A stretch of DNA of 62,635 bases from an uncultured Clostridia bacterium (GCA_944347775.1 CALVMT010000080.1:1-62635), one strand, 5' to 3'; positions 1-10,473 are shown, counted from the first letter of the stretch. Numbers and translations: made by a program. Notes: generated from the letters alone by a model not told the origin.

Positions 1-880
<880 letters not shown>

Positions 881-1016
881 AAATTTCAACAGCTCTCGCT
901 GTTTCCCTCATTCTTTTTGAGTAAGTTCACCCAAGCTCTTTTTCTTTGCTTTTTTGATGCTTCTTTGTTTACGTTATTTGCTTGTCAAGGTTCTGCGCTC
1001 TCGTGAGCGCTTATTT

Positions 1017-1045
1017 ATAATACCAAACACTTCTCTTCCTGTCAA
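1017..1045 (-). promoter_or_regulatory. Probable rrn promoter
   Basis: On the minus strand a perfect -35 TTGACA (1045-1040) is followed after 17 bp by TATTAT (1022-1017). Transcription would start near 1010 and run into the 16S gene. A GCGCTC/GAGCGC hairpin lies just downstream of the predicted start, in the leader (about 995-1010). Its role is not known. Confidence 0.75.
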
Positions 1046-1209
1046 CACTTTTTTTCCCTTTTTTTTGAACTCGTATCTTATTCCCTCTTCTCCCTCTTTT
1101 CGTTCGATATTCCCCTGAATCTTACTCCCATTTCCCATGCTTATCTTACACTTTTCCTTACCTCCCCCTTTATCATATTTTGCTTATTTATCTCTATGTT
1201 TATATCCTC
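1046..1209. other. Intergenic spacer between rrn promoter and thiT promoter
   Basis: Pyrimidine-rich AT-rich spacer between divergent transcription units. I see no gene, repeat or further motif in it. Confidence 0.6.
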
Positions 1210-1237
1210 TTGACACTTTTTTCTCATACGCTATAAT
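1210..1237 (+). promoter_or_regulatory. Promoter of the TPP riboswitch-thiT unit
   Basis: TTGACA at 1210-1215 and TATAAT at 1232-1237 are separated by 16 bp. The predicted start (near 1244) is about a dozen bases before the riboswitch P1 stem. Confidence 0.8.
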
Positions 1238-1255
1238 AAACTTAATCTTATATTT

Positions 1256-1334
1256 AACCGCTGGGGGTGCCGCAAGGCTGAGAATTATACCCTTCGAACC
1301 TGATATTGTTTGTACATTCGTAGGGAAGCGGGTT
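1256..1334 (+). promoter_or_regulatory. TPP riboswitch (THI element)
   Basis: The conserved thi-box pieces are all visible in order: GGGGGTGCC, then GGCTGAGA, then ACCCTTCGAACCTGAT, and finally CGTAGGGAAGCGG. The ends AACCGCT and AGCGGGTT pair as P1. It senses thiamine pyrophosphate. Together with the downstream intrinsic terminator (1400-1427), it should switch thiT off by premature termination when TPP is plentiful. Confidence 0.95.
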
Positions 1335-1399
1335 ATCGCAAAATATGTTCCTTTTATTATTTTTATATATCAGAAACATCAATCGCAATTGCCTAACCC

Positions 1400-1427
1400 C
1401 TGCATAATGACCTTATGCAGTTTTTTT
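1400..1427 (+). terminator. Riboswitch expression-platform terminator
   Basis: CTGCATAA and TTATGCAG form an 8-bp stem with a 5-nt loop, followed by seven T. It lies between the TPP aptamer and the thiT start. A second ATGCAGC just after the T-run could compete for the 5' arm, but that is inference. Confidence 0.85.
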
Positions 1428-1461
1428 ATGCAGCACTTTTCAGCATTAAAGGGGGTATTTT

Positions 1462-2250
1462 ATGTTTAATCAAAAGAAAAACAGTTCCTTAGAGCTTAAA
1501 GCATGGCTTATTATCTTTGCCATCGCGCTGATCCTTACCGGTATTGGGCTCATTTTATTTATGTTAAGCGGTAACGGTTCTTTTAGTGATTTTTTTCAAG
1601 ACATTTCAAGCGTTAATTTTTGGCTGTTAATTATAATTATCGCTGTAATTGCAGCCGGAATTATTATCTTGTTAAACAGCTCAGAACCTTCCGACCGTTC
1701 AAAATGGAGCGTCAACGAATTGGTTGTCGCCGCGTTATGCATTGCACTCTCTTTTGTGTTATCGTACATTAAAATATACGAACTTCCTAACGGCGGTTCA
1801 ATTACACCCGCAAGTATGTTGCCCATTTTTCTTTTTGCTTATATTTACGGCCCGATTAAGGGGTTTGTGGTCTCTTTCGCGTTTTCCCTTCTTCAAATGA
1901 CACAAGGCATGTATATTGTGCATTGGGCGCAGTTCTTGCTTGATTATGTTTTTGCCTTTCTGGTCTTGGGTGTCGCCGGTTTTTTCCAAAAAAATATAAT
2001 TAGCGGAATTATTGCCGGAGGGTTGCTTCGTTATCTTTGCGCCTTTTTTTCTGGTGCAATCTTTTTTGCCGAATATGCTCCCCAAGGGCAAGGGGCAATT
2101 ATCTATTCCCTATTATATAACGCCAGCTATATGATCCCCGAATTACTCATCTGCATCGGTATCGTTTTATTGCCCGGTATGCGACATACGTTAGAATCAA
2201 TTAAGTTAAGAGAGTTAGCCAGAAAAAAAGCACACATTTCGGCAAAATAA
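1462..2250 (+). CDS. thiT: Thiamine transporter ThiT (ECF S-component)
   Basis: This 262-residue integral membrane protein should bind thiamine and pair with a shared ECF energizing module that is not in this window. The ThiT core occupies about residues 80-240, with the substrate-site signature GGSITPASMLPIFLFAYIYG and, later, QFLLDYVFAFLVLG. Known ThiT proteins are near 190 residues. Here an extra N-terminal segment of about 70 residues adds two predicted membrane helices (about 14-35 and 55-72). An AAAGGGGG ribosome site precedes the ATG. Control by the TPP riboswitch upstream supports thiamine as the substrate. An intrinsic terminator follows at 2264-2294. Confidence 0.93.
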   Translation: MFNQKKNSSLELKAWLIIFAIALILTGIGLILFMLSGNGSFSDFFQDISSVNFWLLIIIIAVIAAGIIILLNSSEPSDRSKWSVNELVVAALCIALSFVLSYIKIYELPNGGSITPASMLPIFLFAYIYGPIKGFVVSFAFSLLQMTQGMYIVHWAQFLLDYVFAFLVLGVAGFFQKNIISGIIAGGLLRYLCAFFSGAIFFAEYAPQGQGAIIYSLLYNASYMIPELLICIGIVLLPGMRHTLESIKLRELARKKAHISAK

Positions 2251-2263
2251 GTTTCCTTTAATC

Positions 2264-2294
2264 AAAAAACGTCCGCAACTTATGCGGACGTTTT
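2264..2294. terminator. Bidirectional intrinsic terminator
   Basis: ACGTCCGCA and TGCGGACGT form a 9-bp stem. The A-run on the left makes it a strong terminator for the minus-strand addBA operon. The short TTTT on the right makes a weaker one for thiT. Confidence 0.8.
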
Positions 2295-2316
2295 GATTGT
2301 TGAAATAGTTCAACGC

Positions 2317-2517
2317 TTATTCACCAAAATATTCGTTGAGTTTTGCCACAAGAATATCGCAATCAATCCCATGTACCATGCATGCCTCTTCAAGCGTTTC
2401 TCCCGCCGCGGAAGGGCATCCAATACAAAACATCCCCTGTTCAAAAAAAACAGGCGCCGCATTAACATCTCTATCTATTACTTGTTTAATGGTCATTTCC
2501 TTATTAATTTTTGCCAT
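2317..2517 (-). CDS. DUF1858 domain protein (possible redox disulfide)
   Basis: This 66-residue protein matches the DUF1858 pattern: an N-terminal ITKDMTIGQVIDRDP-like stretch (here MTIKQVIDRDVNAAPVF), then FFEQGMFCIGCPSA with a CxxC pair, then the LEEACMVHGID helix. The family is small, common in anaerobes, and often called a hybrid-cluster-protein-associated redox disulfide domain. Its biochemical role is unproven. The ribosome site AAAAGGAG lies 9 nt before the ATG. It is the last gene of the minus-strand run that starts at addB and sits directly before the terminator at 2264-2294. Confidence 0.8.
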   Translation of the reverse strand: MAKINKEMTIKQVIDRDVNAAPVFFEQGMFCIGCPSAAGETLEEACMVHGIDCDILVAKLNEYFGE

Positions 2518-2599
2518 AATAGCTTGCTCCTTTTTATCAGTTACAAATTTATTATATTCGACTTTATTATATCCGACTTTTGTCTAAATTCAATGCTTG

Positions 2600-2977
2600 T
2601 CATGTATTTTTTGCAAATTTTTCTCCACATTTTGGGCAGGTAATCATAATTTTTCCTTTTCCTTTTGGTACACGAACTTTTTGTCCGCATTTCGGGCAAA
2701 CAAAATGTTTATGCGTCTTCGCATCCGGGCGCCGTCTAAATAAGCCAATAAGCACCTCATTTTCTCTCCTTCTTCTTGCAATATTACGCGAAAACATACG
2801 CAATAAAGCGATCGTAATGAGTGCCAAAGAAATTAAGTATAAAAGATAACTTCTCCCAAAAAGATTGCATAAAAACGCTCCGATAATAAGAACTAGATTA
2901 AGCGTATCTGTGCCATATCTTCCATACATGAAGCGTTTGATTTGCCAACCCAATTTTTCAAAAAAACTCATCTTCAT
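2600..2977 (-). CDS. Small membrane protein with C-terminal zinc ribbon
   Basis: This 125-residue protein has two closely spaced hydrophobic segments (about residues 25-60), a basic RNIARRRRE linker, and a C-terminal zinc ribbon with two CPKCG knuckles (about 94-120). I do not recognise a named family with a known function. Its ATG overlaps the stop of the upstream metallo-hydrolase by four bases (ATGA), so the two are probably translationally coupled. The zinc ribbon would face the cytoplasm, but topology is a guess. Confidence 0.75.
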   Translation of the reverse strand: MKMSFFEKLGWQIKRFMYGRYGTDTLNLVLIIGAFLCNLFGRSYLLYLISLALITIALLRMFSRNIARRRRENEVLIGLFRRRPDAKTHKHFVCPKCGQKVRVPKGKGKIMITCPKCGEKFAKNT

Positions 2978-3717
2978 TCCCCTTCTGTTTCGATTAAAAT
3001 GTGATCCCCGCGCCTTTCAGGAACCCATATCTGGCAGGTTAAATCCTTATCCATAAGAATACATTCCCTTATCCGCGAAAAATTATTTGAAAAATGCATG
3101 GGAATCAGCCATTTCGGCGAAAAACGTTTGACAAACTCTCTCGCCCCTGCTTCTATATCACTTTCCATACGCGGATCTATCGGAAAAAAAGCCACATCTG
3201 TTCCTCCGGCCATCGATGAGGCCATGTGATCAAGCGCATAATCAAAAGCGCTTTTGGCCTTTGCAATCTCGTGCGGTGTACTTTCTTCTTTCCAATGCCA
3301 ATAATTTAGATCTCCTGCGTGAAAAATATTTTTTCCCTCCATCCTGATTTGAAAAGAAATACCAATATCCGTAGAGTCCCATGCGTTCACTTCAATATAT
3401 TCGTCCATAAAGACATCGCCCGCTCGCAGCAATTTATGCATAAATTGCTGCGGAACTGGAATATCCGCATCCGCCAAAATGACCGCATTACCAAGTTGTT
3501 CCGCAACATCAAATATACGAGGATTAAAGTGATCAGCGTGAATATGACTTATGCAGAGATAAACTCTTTTTTTCTCTGCCAGAACGTCCATCTGCAAATA
3601 TCCTTTTTCCAACATCGCATCTTCTTGCTTATCCGTGAACCGCCAACAATCAAACACGACTGCTGTCTGCTTAAATAGCACAATAAACCCACTGTTATCC
3701 AGATAATATATTTCCAT
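2974..3717 (-). CDS. MBL-fold metallo-hydrolase
   Basis: This is a 247-residue metallo-beta-lactamase-fold protein. The metal-binding motif HIHADHFNP is present (HxHxDH form), with further candidate ligands in FHAGDLNYWHW and PMHFSNNF near the C-terminus. The fold resembles the UlaG/YtnP-like L-ascorbate-lactonase or hydrolase branch; the substrate is not predictable. The start is the ATG at 3717 (MEIYYLDNSG), which has an AGAGG ribosome site. A longer reading from 3783 would overlap the end of addA and lacks such a site. It lies 62 bp after addA in the same direction. Confidence 0.8.
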   Translation of the reverse strand: MEIYYLDNSGFIVLFKQTAVVFDCWRFTDKQEDAMLEKGYLQMDVLAEKKRVYLCISHIHADHFNPRIFDVAEQLGNAVILADADIPVPQQFMHKLLRAGDVFMDEYIEVNAWDSTDIGISFQIRMEGKNIFHAGDLNYWHWKEESTPHEIAKAKSAFDYALDHMASSMAGGTDVAFFPIDPRMESDIEAGAREFVKRFSPKWLIPMHFSNNFSRIRECILMDKDLTCQIWVPERRGDHILIETEGE

Positions 3718-3779
3718 TTGATTCCTCTCAATATTGTAGTATAGCATAACCCATCTTAGAAAAACTATGCTGCTGTTTT

Positions 3780-6700
3780 TCAAAAATGTGAATAAATTTC
3801 AAATTCTTGTTCCTGTCGCAAAAACCATAGATAACACGCTTTGACCGGTTTTGCACTGATTTGTTCCAGCGCTTTTTTATATAGCTGTACTTGCAGTTTA
3901 TAGTGCTGCGCCAGTTGCGCCAACTGCGTTTTGTCAGCCATATTGGATTTATAGTCAACAATGATATACTCTCCCTTTTCTAAAAACGCCAAATCAATGA
4001 TGCCCTGCAAGATTACCTGCTCTTCGCTCTTTTCAAATCCGATTTCCCGAGCGGGCAATACAACACAAAAAGGAATCTCCTTGCGCAACTCCTGCGCCGC
4101 GCGAGCACGGGCGGCAATATCGCTGTGCAAAAATCGACAGATTTTTTTTCGGAAAGGACGTATCCTCTGCGCTTCTTTTGATGTAATAATTTTTCGCTGT
4201 TCAAGCGTCTTTATTAATTGCTCAATTTCTTCTTCCGTCTGCATGGAAAAATCAAGATGCTGCATGACCAAATGAATTAATGTTCCAAGCTCTGCTCCCG
4301 CTTCTCCGTTTTCTCGATATGCGGGAATAAAACTTCCCAGTTCATCCTGCGGCAACAATGCGCTTACTCCTACTTTTACCGGTACATTTTGCACATGATA
4401 TGAGAGAAATTGCTCATAGGGCATTTTCGCCACTTCCTTAAGAACCTCGGTTTTTGAAAGCGCCTTATTCTTCTGCATCCACTTGCCGACCTGTTGAACA
4501 ACAATCGTGTGGGCAATGTTTAACGTATCGTCCTGTGACAGACGATATGTATCGCCCTTCCAATCTTGCATACAGGGCAAGTCCAAACATGCCGTCATAA
4601 CCCATTCTAGCATACTCGACATCTCAAGCAGATCGTACCACCGCGCGTTTACAGGAAGCTGTCCTATCCATTCCATCGGATTTTTTAATGCAGCCGAAAA
4701 AAACAGCTTCTGTTTTGCCCTTGTCATCGCAACATACAAAATACGAAGTTCCTCCGATTTTTGTTCTTTTTCCTGCTCATATTCTGCTAAGCGGCGCATA
4801 ACCGAACGCTTGATTATCCTGTTTTTCTCATCTACCATATCCATCGAAATACCAAGCCGGTTATGCAATAAAAACTGTTTACTTTTGTCTTGAACGCTAA
4901 ACCGCGTATTCATACGTGCAATAAACACAATCGGAAATTCCAATCCTTTTGCCGCATGAATACTCATCATCTGCACCGCCCCAGAAGTTTCTGCATTCTT
5001 TTTTTGCATCAGGACATGATTTTTCTTGAATAAGGCAATACTATTCAGCAATTCATATAAACTTACTTGCTGTTCCGCCCATTCCAGCAGTTTTCTGAAA
5101 AAATCAGCAAATATTTTGCCTTTTTCCTCTCCCGATGCCATCGCCCATAAATGCGCCTCATAATTTTCACTTAATTTTAAACGGATCAGCAATTCTTTAA
5201 GCGTCATCACTTCTGCCCACCGTCGATATTTTTCTATCTTTTGCAAAAACTGCCGGCACTTTTCAGCCAGCTCGCCTTCTTTTTGCGCATAGACCATAAG
5301 GCTTTGTGAAAAGCTTTCCTGCGGCTGTTCAGCACGAATAAAGGCCAAATCCGCATCTGCAAATCCGCCCATAAAGCTTTTCATCACCGATAACAGCGCA
5401 ATATCCGAAGTAAAACCATCAATTATTTTAAGTAAATTAAGAAACATCTCACTAGCCGCGGGAAACGAATCCTCCGCACTGTTTACGCGTATATCCAAAC
5501 CGGCTTCCGCAAATACCCGCCCATAAATCTCTGCGTATTTTTCCATATTTCTCAACAATACGCAAATATCGCTTGGTTGAAAAGACGGATTACCCTGCTC
5601 GTCTTTCTGCTGTAAAAGTTCATGTATTTTTTTTGCAATACTTTGCGCTTCGCATTCCGCCGCTTCCGTTACATCTCGCGCTTCATTTGCATCTGTCAGC
5701 AAAAATTCCGCCTCGCCTTTTATTTGAGCGCCCTTTACAAGAGCTTCTTCTTCCGTATATTCAAGTTCTCCAAGATGTCTACTCATCAGTCTATGCATAA
5801 TATGATTTATCGTATGGATAACCTCATCGCCACTACGAAAATTTTCATTCATATGAATAACTTTAACGCCGCCTTCATTTTCAGCTTTTTCTCGAAAAAT
5901 CAGCGGATCTGCCAGGCGAAAACGATAAATACTCTGTTTCATGTCTCCAACCATAAAACGTCCTCCATGTGGTGCGAGACAGCAAAGCAACGCTTCTTGA
6001 AGCGGGTTTGTATCCTGATATTCGTCAATAAACACATAGTCATACCGCGCACGGTAAGCCGAAGCTATCTGTTCATCTTGCAATGCATGGTACCCGAGCC
6101 TCATCATATCATCATAGTCTATAACATGATGCTCTTGCTTAATCCGCGTATATGCTTCTTCAAACCGCGAAACAATACGGTATAACGCTGAAGTCATCTG
6201 CTTCACATATGGAAGTTCCTTTTGTATTTCTTGATCAATCGTTTCCGGCACCGTTTGAAGCAGCTTTTTCAGTTGGGCGCGCGCCTGTTTCTTATATGCT
6301 TGCAAACGCGCCTTACCTCCTTCCGGCTGATCTTTTCTCACAATTGCCGGAATAGCCGCTCCAGCAAGAAGCTTTATGTAATTTTCCCTTTTATTGCTAT
6401 AACTCTGCTTAAGCGTTTGCGCCAATACCAAATCTTCTCGATTATTCAGGGATTGTTTTTCGGGAAAATCATACTCCTCTTCCAACTGTATACATTTTTG
6501 CAATACATCTTCCAGTCGCCCTAAATCTGCCAAATTCTGCTCATCGACAATATGCAGGTAAGCTTCTCTTGCAGCCTGTCCGCCAGAAATAATCCATTTT
6601 GTCCCTTCTGGTCTGCTCATACAATAGTTATAAAGCCGAAACACTTCGCCGACAATCCCGACATCATCTCTACCGGAATATCTGTCCCGCAACAATAAAA

Positions 6701-7145
6701 ATTGCGCATCTTCCCGATCATATAACTCTTCAAGGACTTCTTCCATTGCCTCATCCTGATAAATTCGCATTTGTTCTTCTGTAGCCGGATGCACATCCGC
6801 ATATTGCCCAAGCTGCGCAAAATTTTCTTTAATTACCTTGAGCGCAAAACGGTGAATTGTACAAATATCTGCGGAATCCACCTGTTCTGCCTGTATCATC
6901 AATCTCGGCAAGGCTTTATCATGTGCATTTTTTTCCAATTCTCTGCGAATGCGTCCACGCATTTCCGTTGCCGCTTTGGATGTAAAAGTCACCACTAGCA
7001 TTCGCCGAATCTCGGCACCTTCCTCTATCAAGGAGGAAATACGCGCCGATAATACACTGGTTTTTCCCGATCCTGCTGCAGCCGAAACAAGAGTATCTCC
7101 GCCGCGCCAACATATTGCCTGCTTTTGTGCTTCGGTATATTCCAT
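3780..7145 (-). CDS. addA: ATP-dependent helicase/nuclease AddA
   Basis: This 1,121-residue subunit belongs to the AddAB double-strand-break resection enzyme, the Bacillota counterpart of RecBCD. Visible UvrD-family motifs are Walker A AAAGSGKTS (about residues 23-31), DEYQDTNPLQ (motif II), GDMKQSIYRFR, SIHAAKGLEFP (motif V) and LYVAMTRAKQKL (motif VI). The C-terminal nuclease domain has IDLAFLEKGEYIIVDYKSN. Length is close to the usual 1,200. It starts two bases after the addB stop, with a GAGGAGGAGAG ribosome site inside the end of addB, so the two subunits are coupled. Processed ends would be loaded with RecA for homologous repair. Confidence 0.96.
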   Translation of the reverse strand: MEYTEAQKQAICWRGGDTLVSAAAGSGKTSVLSARISSLIEEGAEIRRMLVVTFTSKAATEMRGRIRRELEKNAHDKALPRLMIQAEQVDSADICTIHRFALKVIKENFAQLGQYADVHPATEEQMRIYQDEAMEEVLEELYDREDAQFLLLRDRYSGRDDVGIVGEVFRLYNYCMSRPEGTKWIISGGQAAREAYLHIVDEQNLADLGRLEDVLQKCIQLEEEYDFPEKQSLNNREDLVLAQTLKQSYSNKRENYIKLLAGAAIPAIVRKDQPEGGKARLQAYKKQARAQLKKLLQTVPETIDQEIQKELPYVKQMTSALYRIVSRFEEAYTRIKQEHHVIDYDDMMRLGYHALQDEQIASAYRARYDYVFIDEYQDTNPLQEALLCCLAPHGGRFMVGDMKQSIYRFRLADPLIFREKAENEGGVKVIHMNENFRSGDEVIHTINHIMHRLMSRHLGELEYTEEEALVKGAQIKGEAEFLLTDANEARDVTEAAECEAQSIAKKIHELLQQKDEQGNPSFQPSDICVLLRNMEKYAEIYGRVFAEAGLDIRVNSAEDSFPAASEMFLNLLKIIDGFTSDIALLSVMKSFMGGFADADLAFIRAEQPQESFSQSLMVYAQKEGELAEKCRQFLQKIEKYRRWAEVMTLKELLIRLKLSENYEAHLWAMASGEEKGKIFADFFRKLLEWAEQQVSLYELLNSIALFKKNHVLMQKKNAETSGAVQMMSIHAAKGLEFPIVFIARMNTRFSVQDKSKQFLLHNRLGISMDMVDEKNRIIKRSVMRRLAEYEQEKEQKSEELRILYVAMTRAKQKLFFSAALKNPMEWIGQLPVNARWYDLLEMSSMLEWVMTACLDLPCMQDWKGDTYRLSQDDTLNIAHTIVVQQVGKWMQKNKALSKTEVLKEVAKMPYEQFLSYHVQNVPVKVGVSALLPQDELGSFIPAYRENGEAGAELGTLIHLVMQHLDFSMQTEEEIEQLIKTLEQRKIITSKEAQRIRPFRKKICRFLHSDIAARARAAQELRKEIPFCVVLPAREIGFEKSEEQVILQGIIDLAFLEKGEYIIVDYKSNMADKTQLAQLAQHYKLQVQLYKKALEQISAKPVKACYLWFLRQEQEFEIYSHF

Positions 7146-7147
7146 CG

Positions 7148-10100
7148 CTATCTCTCCTCCTCTAATCTTTTTTGCATTTGCAAGATTATCTCTTCCTTTT
7201 GCTTATTTTGCATTCTACGAAATACCGTTTTTGATGTATCTACCATACAAACCGCAGCATATTCGCAATAATCGCAGGGAGAGCGCCCTGCATCAATAAG
7301 CGGGCTTACTTCCAGCTCCCCACCGTAAATCCGTTCGGCAGCCTGCTTAACCATATATTTCGCATAAGAAAAAATGCACTGCAATTCCTCTTCGGTAAAA
7401 CAATTCTCTCCTGCCTTAAGCCCCTCTTTTTCAGAGTTAATTTCCGCATTCATGCTTTTCAGTTTTTTCTCCCCATTATCTAGTGCGCATGCCGCATCAT
7501 ATGAGGCTAACAAAAAGCCGTTCATCCGGAATTTGACCATCCGTTTGCCTTCCTCTTCTCCTTCTTCCAGATAAGGCAGACGAATCGGAAAATAAAATGC
7601 ACCGGCAGGAATTATCTGCTTGCCCAAAGACAGATATCGGCTTTGCGCTGCCATCAGATAAACCACAAGCTGCAAGCCCACACCATAGTAAATATCACTG
7701 AGCGCAAATTTCTTTTCTCCTGTTTTGTAGTCCACAACGCGGATATAGTCTTTTCCTGCCTGTGAATGCGCTTCATCTATGCGGTCAATTTTCCCACGAA
7801 CAGTCAAGGTACCAAAGCGAGTAGGCAAGCGTAAAATATCGCCACCAAATCCCAGTTCCTCTCCTGCAACATGTGCGTTTGTTCCTGCGAGTTGATTTCT
7901 CACTGCTTTTGCCGCAAATACAGCTTCTTCTCTTAAGCGCTTTTCCATAAACGCATAGCGTTTTTGCGTAAAAATTCCGTCGTTATGCGTTTGTTTTAAA
8001 TGCATTGCCACTTTTTTCATGATTTGCTCGATGCGCTCTTCATCCAATGTCGACCAGGATTGGTTTTCTTTTTCCGCTTCTCGGGCAAATTCTTCCATCA
8101 GTGCATGCACATAATTTCCCGCCTCCATCGGTCCTTCTCCATATTCTTCCGTTTCCTCCGGTCGCAGACCGTAAACCATAAAATGTCGGTATGGGCAACG
8201 GTAGTATTCTTCCAGGCGAGAAATACTTGATCTCGGCGCGCCGTATAATGCACGTGCCGTCTGCAAAGACATTGCTGTCAAAGATGGTTGCGCATATACT
8301 TCCGCAAGCATTTCGCCCAGTTCCTGTATCCCCTGGGCAAAATATGCAGCAACCGCCTTTCCTGGCTGCGTTCCGTCGTCTGCACATGCTCGTAATTCCT
8401 TTGCCAACTGCCCAAGCAATGCCTTGCGGTGAAAAATAATAGGCTTATCTATTTTCAAAATTTGCAACATAGGAAACAACCTGCGTATTCGATCAACCAG
8501 ATAAGAAGGTTGCCCATCTTGCAAATTATAAGAAAAATGTAGTTCTTCGGCCCATGTCAGATTTTTACGCAAATATGCCTTTTGATCTTCAAAAACCATT
8601 TTGTGAGGAAAAGAAGGCTGCTGCCGGCGCAGAGACTGCGCTTCTGCTTGCGTAATCAGACCCGTTTCATCTGGAACGACGGGCAACATTCCTTCATTCA
8701 TCCCCAAAACAAACAATATCTTCTTGCCCGGCCAAATGGCATGAATAACATCACCTACAACAACTTCATCCGTCGTCGGCGGTATAATCGAAATTTCTTT
8801 TGCCTGTACACCGGCGCTCAGCGCATCCGTATATTCTTTTACAGGTAGTCTACCCAATATTGACGCATGAACAAGAAGTTCCTGCATTGCCGGATAAACC
8901 TGCTGCATAAATCGACTTTGCGCCAACAATCCGGCTTTTTGCGCGTGTTGACTCTGCTGCTCAATTTTCTGCGCGATGCCCAAAGTGTCTAAGTGGCTTT
9001 GCAACAACTCGCTTAAATTTTTTTCTGCCATCTGTTCGGACATTCGAGAGACCGGTTCAAAAATGCGCCGACGAAATTCTTCGATTTCTTCAGGTGCATG
9101 CGTACCCAACCCTTTTTGCAGCTGATACCCTTTTACTCCTCTTTCCCGACAATACCTTACCAAACGGTCTGCCAACACATTCTCTCCGATCAAACTGCTC
9201 TTCGCATAAGCCAACGCATCATATATCCGCCAATTTTTCCGACACAATAAAGCAAGCAGCGGGCGAAGTAAAGCCCATAAACTGCTCTTTTCCAGGCTTC
9301 GCTTCCCCTGCAAAAAGAAAGGGATCTCTGCCTTTATAAAAATTTCCTCAATTAAATCCTCATATTGCTGAACATCTCCCACAACAATACCGATATCGCT
9401 GCACCGGTATCCTTTAGTACAGGTGTACCGCAAAATCTCGGCCGCAACATGCTGCACTTCCTGCTCGCGGCTTGTTGCCTGCGCCAACACTATGTTCTTT
9501 GGCACCTTTGCATATGGTATATAAGGATATTGATATAAATGTTCAAATAAATAGTCAATCTCTTCGGAAAAGCCGTTTTTTCTTTGCAAGGGCTGCATTT
9601 GCACAGGCAATCCAAAGTGTTGTGCAAGTTGTTTAAGTCGTTGTATATTTGCCCATTGTTTTTCCAAAACGCCGTCCTGACCAGCTTCTGCCAAAATCGT
9701 CAGGCTTTGTGCCGCAAAATCCAGGCTGCAAAGCGTCTGCATACGCAGTTTAGGCAATACGTCAAAACCAAAAACTATAATTTCTCTTTGTTGAATATAC
9801 GGTGTCTGTCCAAAATACTCTGCTGCCTGTCGTTCCAAATCTCTCCCGTCAAGCAGTGACTGTCCGGCCAATTGCCGCATTTGTCGGTAAATACAAGCAA
9901 TATCTTTTAATTTGTTTTGCATTGCTCCCTGTGCCAAAAACGTCAGTTCCTGCAGCTGTTCTAAGGTGATTTGCTCATTTTTGAGTGAGGCGATCAACTC
10001 TGAAACCTGCAAATGCAGCGAAGGATCATGATAATCTAAAACGCATAACTCGTCCTTCATTTGTTCCATGGCGAGTTTTGCCAGCATTGCAAAACCCGAG

Positions 10101-10351
10101 GCATCTAATGTTTGTACTGCTCTACCCCCGGCAAGTAACCCAATTCGCTCAGTCAGTTTTTCAAAACTGATCACTTCAACATCGGTAAACCCCTTTACTT
10201 CACAGTTGCGGATTATTCCGCTCTCTATCATAAAACTCGCCTGCGCAGGCACCAGGATAAGCGTCTGCCGCCGCTTCATTAATGCATGTTTTATTCTGTC
10301 GTATAGCTCATTAAGCAGCGCAGAAAAGTATCTACTATATAAAATGCGCAT
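7148..10351 (-). CDS. addB: AddB/RexB-type helicase-nuclease subunit
   Basis: This 1,067-residue subunit pairs with AddA. The C-terminal half has the conserved RLEEYYRCPYRHF cysteine and the final CDYCEYAAVC cluster, which together fit the four-cysteine Fe-S site of AddB. The nuclease core is IRVVDYKTGEKKF. The N-terminus starts MRILYSRYF and reaches ILVPAQASFM without a GxSGSGKT Walker A; this is how streptococcal RexB looks, not Bacillus AddB. The start at 10351 follows GGAAGGAATTGCAT; a longer reading from 10390 has no good ribosome site. A TATAAT-like box lies about 50 bases upstream. Confidence 0.93.
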   Translation of the reverse strand: MRILYSRYFSALLNELYDRIKHALMKRRQTLILVPAQASFMIESGIIRNCEVKGFTDVEVISFEKLTERIGLLAGGRAVQTLDASGFAMLAKLAMEQMKDELCVLDYHDPSLHLQVSELIASLKNEQITLEQLQELTFLAQGAMQNKLKDIACIYRQMRQLAGQSLLDGRDLERQAAEYFGQTPYIQQREIIVFGFDVLPKLRMQTLCSLDFAAQSLTILAEAGQDGVLEKQWANIQRLKQLAQHFGLPVQMQPLQRKNGFSEEIDYLFEHLYQYPYIPYAKVPKNIVLAQATSREQEVQHVAAEILRYTCTKGYRCSDIGIVVGDVQQYEDLIEEIFIKAEIPFFLQGKRSLEKSSLWALLRPLLALLCRKNWRIYDALAYAKSSLIGENVLADRLVRYCRERGVKGYQLQKGLGTHAPEEIEEFRRRIFEPVSRMSEQMAEKNLSELLQSHLDTLGIAQKIEQQSQHAQKAGLLAQSRFMQQVYPAMQELLVHASILGRLPVKEYTDALSAGVQAKEISIIPPTTDEVVVGDVIHAIWPGKKILFVLGMNEGMLPVVPDETGLITQAEAQSLRRQQPSFPHKMVFEDQKAYLRKNLTWAEELHFSYNLQDGQPSYLVDRIRRLFPMLQILKIDKPIIFHRKALLGQLAKELRACADDGTQPGKAVAAYFAQGIQELGEMLAEVYAQPSLTAMSLQTARALYGAPRSSISRLEEYYRCPYRHFMVYGLRPEETEEYGEGPMEAGNYVHALMEEFAREAEKENQSWSTLDEERIEQIMKKVAMHLKQTHNDGIFTQKRYAFMEKRLREEAVFAAKAVRNQLAGTNAHVAGEELGFGGDILRLPTRFGTLTVRGKIDRIDEAHSQAGKDYIRVVDYKTGEKKFALSDIYYGVGLQLVVYLMAAQSRYLSLGKQIIPAGAFYFPIRLPYLEEGEEEGKRMVKFRMNGFLLASYDAACALDNGEKKLKSMNAEINSEKEGLKAGENCFTEEELQCIFSYAKYMVKQAAERIYGGELEVSPLIDAGRSPCDYCEYAAVCMVDTSKTVFRRMQNKQKEEIILQMQKRLEEER

Positions 10352-10473
10352 ATGCAATTCCTTCCGTTTAAAGTTCTTTGCCTTTCCCACCTATTTCTGA
10401 TTATAAAGCGTTTTCTTTACCTTATCATACTATATTTTCCTCATCATCGGCAACCAAGCATAAAAAAACGTAT

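Noticed and set aside
978..990. Second TTGACA-like element on the minus strand upstream of 16S
   Set aside because: No -10 box is found at 16-18 bp, so only the promoter at 1017-1045 is kept.
1137..1469. 110-codon open frame upstream of thiT
   Set aside because: It runs through the thiT promoter, TPP riboswitch and terminator, so it is not a gene.
5622..6185. 187-codon plus-strand frame opposite addA
   Set aside because: Antisense to the helicase motifs of addA; no protein-like features of its own.
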